Shown here piece after piece: positions 11,106 to 11,720 of a stretch of DNA of 11,720 nt (its first letter is position 1; every line of letters begins with the position of its first letter). This DNA is from Candidatus Altarchaeales archaeon. GTDB lineage: Archaea > Altiarchaeota > Altiarchaeia > IMC4 > SCGC-AAA252-I15. The notes below the pieces were generated by a model. That model saw only the letters and a program-made list of their open reading frames with translations, had not been told where the DNA came from and did not search any database. The stretch lies in the NCBI GenBank assembly GCA_014729705.1, contig WJJK01000243.1, positions 1 through 11,720 on the forward strand, in the 5' to 3' direction. Both the position numbers and the translations under genes were made by a program.

Positions 11106-11720
11106 ACCCTCTCCTCCTCTGGGAAGAGAACCTGAAGAACCTCTTCCTCCTGATCATGGCAGCACTCGCAGGGACAAAACTCCTCGTGAATAAAGGGTAC
11201 ACCTCCGTCTCGGACATTACCTAATATGGGAGCATCCTCGCATCCGCACGGAGAGATATTTCCGTTTGTATTTACATTCCAGCCGGTACAAGCACAGCCT
11301 TCCCTTGCCCCTGCTATACCTCGTGCTGGGTCGGCGGCTCGTCCTTGCTTATACGGAATATTTATCTCCCGTATGCCCTCGTGCCCTCTCGCACGTAGAC
11401 GGTCGAATGCGTGGAAAACCTCCATGCTAACCATGCTCGTATCGTGAAAATCATCGTAGGATAACACGGCGTCGAGTATGCCTATCTCAGTCATGTTGGC
11501 AAGACGAAGAGAAACGTCCTTGTTGGTCCCATTGGTGACGATCAACAACTTAAATTCCTGAAACTCGAAATGGCACAGCGTATACCCGACCATATCCATG
11601 AACTTCGGATGGAGGGTCGGTTCTCCTCCCGAGAGAACCAGCGAGCCCTCCTCCGTGTCATTCGCGAACTCAATGGCTTTCCTGAAGGTGGGCATTGACA
11701 TGAACGCCGTTCCAGATTCA
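11102..11720 (-). CDS. Radical SAM protein with SPASM-like Cys-rich tail, 5' end missing
   Basis: The frame is open to the window edge; an internal ATG at 11699-11701 is not the true start because the upstream codons are also open and the CxxxCxxC cluster motif must lie beyond the edge. The visible part contains SGGEPTLHP (the SAM-contacting GGE motif) and a beta/alpha barrel pattern (LLIVTNGTNKD, LDAVLSYDD). It ends in a Cys-rich tail: GCACTGWNVNTNGNISPCGC, where C-x8-G-x4-C fits the start of a SPASM or twitch domain, then FCPCECC. Such domains hold auxiliary 4Fe-4S clusters and are typical of peptide-modifying radical SAM enzymes. It is translationally coupled to the small zinc-finger-like gene. 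The substrate is unknown. Confidence 0.88.
   Translation of the reverse strand, partial: ESGTAFMSMPTFRKAIEFANDTEEGSLVLSGGEPTLHPKFMDMVGYTLCHFEFQEFKLLIVTNGTNKDVSLRLANMTEIGILDAVLSYDDFHDTSMVSMEVFHAFDRLRARGHEGIREINIPYKQGRAADPARGIAGAREGCACTGWNVNTNGNISPCGCEDAPILGNVRDGGVPFIHEEFCPCECCHDQEEEVLQVLFPEEERV

Noticed and set aside
1..11720. CRISPR array, insertion sequence, attachment site or integrase
   Set aside because: No regularly spaced repeats, no transposase or recombinase motifs, and no terminal inverted repeats with target duplication were seen.

Overview
The window looks like part of a tailed-phage genome, or less likely a phage-like plasmid. Twenty-five genes can be supported and all lie on the minus strand, so transcription runs from high to low coordinates. 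Genes are short (most 56-230 codons) and tightly packed, with ATGA or GTGA stop/start overlaps at four junctions and strong AGGAG-type ribosome binding sites. Most products are unrecognised, and no gene-free stretch exceeds 120 bases. There is no capsid, tail, integrase, rRNA or tRNA gene, so the phage call rests on gene style and content. The host cannot be named. Two radical SAM proteins fit an anaerobic or facultative host, and one gene encodes an exported lipoprotein.

Right end (11720 to 10279): a radical SAM protein with a Cys-rich SPASM-like tail (5' end cut by the window), an 80-residue zinc-finger-like protein coupled to it by ATGA, and a class I SAM methyltransferase. These read as one expression unit. 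A perfect 6-bp palindrome and a TATAAT box follow it. Next (10226 to 7971) come five proteins of unknown function in a coupled series. The first has a Lys/Arg-rich tail and the last a long acidic linker.

Centre (7887 to 4743): a complete 654-residue SNF2-family ATPase, then a coupled 82-residue protein, a 95-residue protein, a 107-residue lipoprotein and a 74-residue protein. A textbook intrinsic terminator at 4667-4694 closes this unit.

Left half (4586 to 307): a DUF3846-like protein, a 78-residue protein and a short radical SAM protein. After a gap holding a dyad and an extended -10 box comes a run of eight small genes. These include a 56-codon gene, an HNH-like zinc protein and a family X DNA-polymerase-like protein that carries a SWIM zinc finger. 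The run ends at a long imperfect hairpin (212-297) with a U-rich tail, immediately before a last partial gene.

The most unusual items are four. First, the PolX palm/thumb-SWIM fusion, in which the third catalytic Asp position is Asn. Second, the structured RNA at 203-297, whose apical loop could pair with the next gene's Shine-Dalgarno. Third, an 8-bp element, TTACGTAG, found exactly three times, each 56-66 bases upstream of the first gene of a transcription group. Fourth, the radical SAM, zinc finger and methyltransferase cassette. The SNF2 ATPase and the PolX-SWIM protein suggest a DNA replication or repair role for the region, but that is inference.
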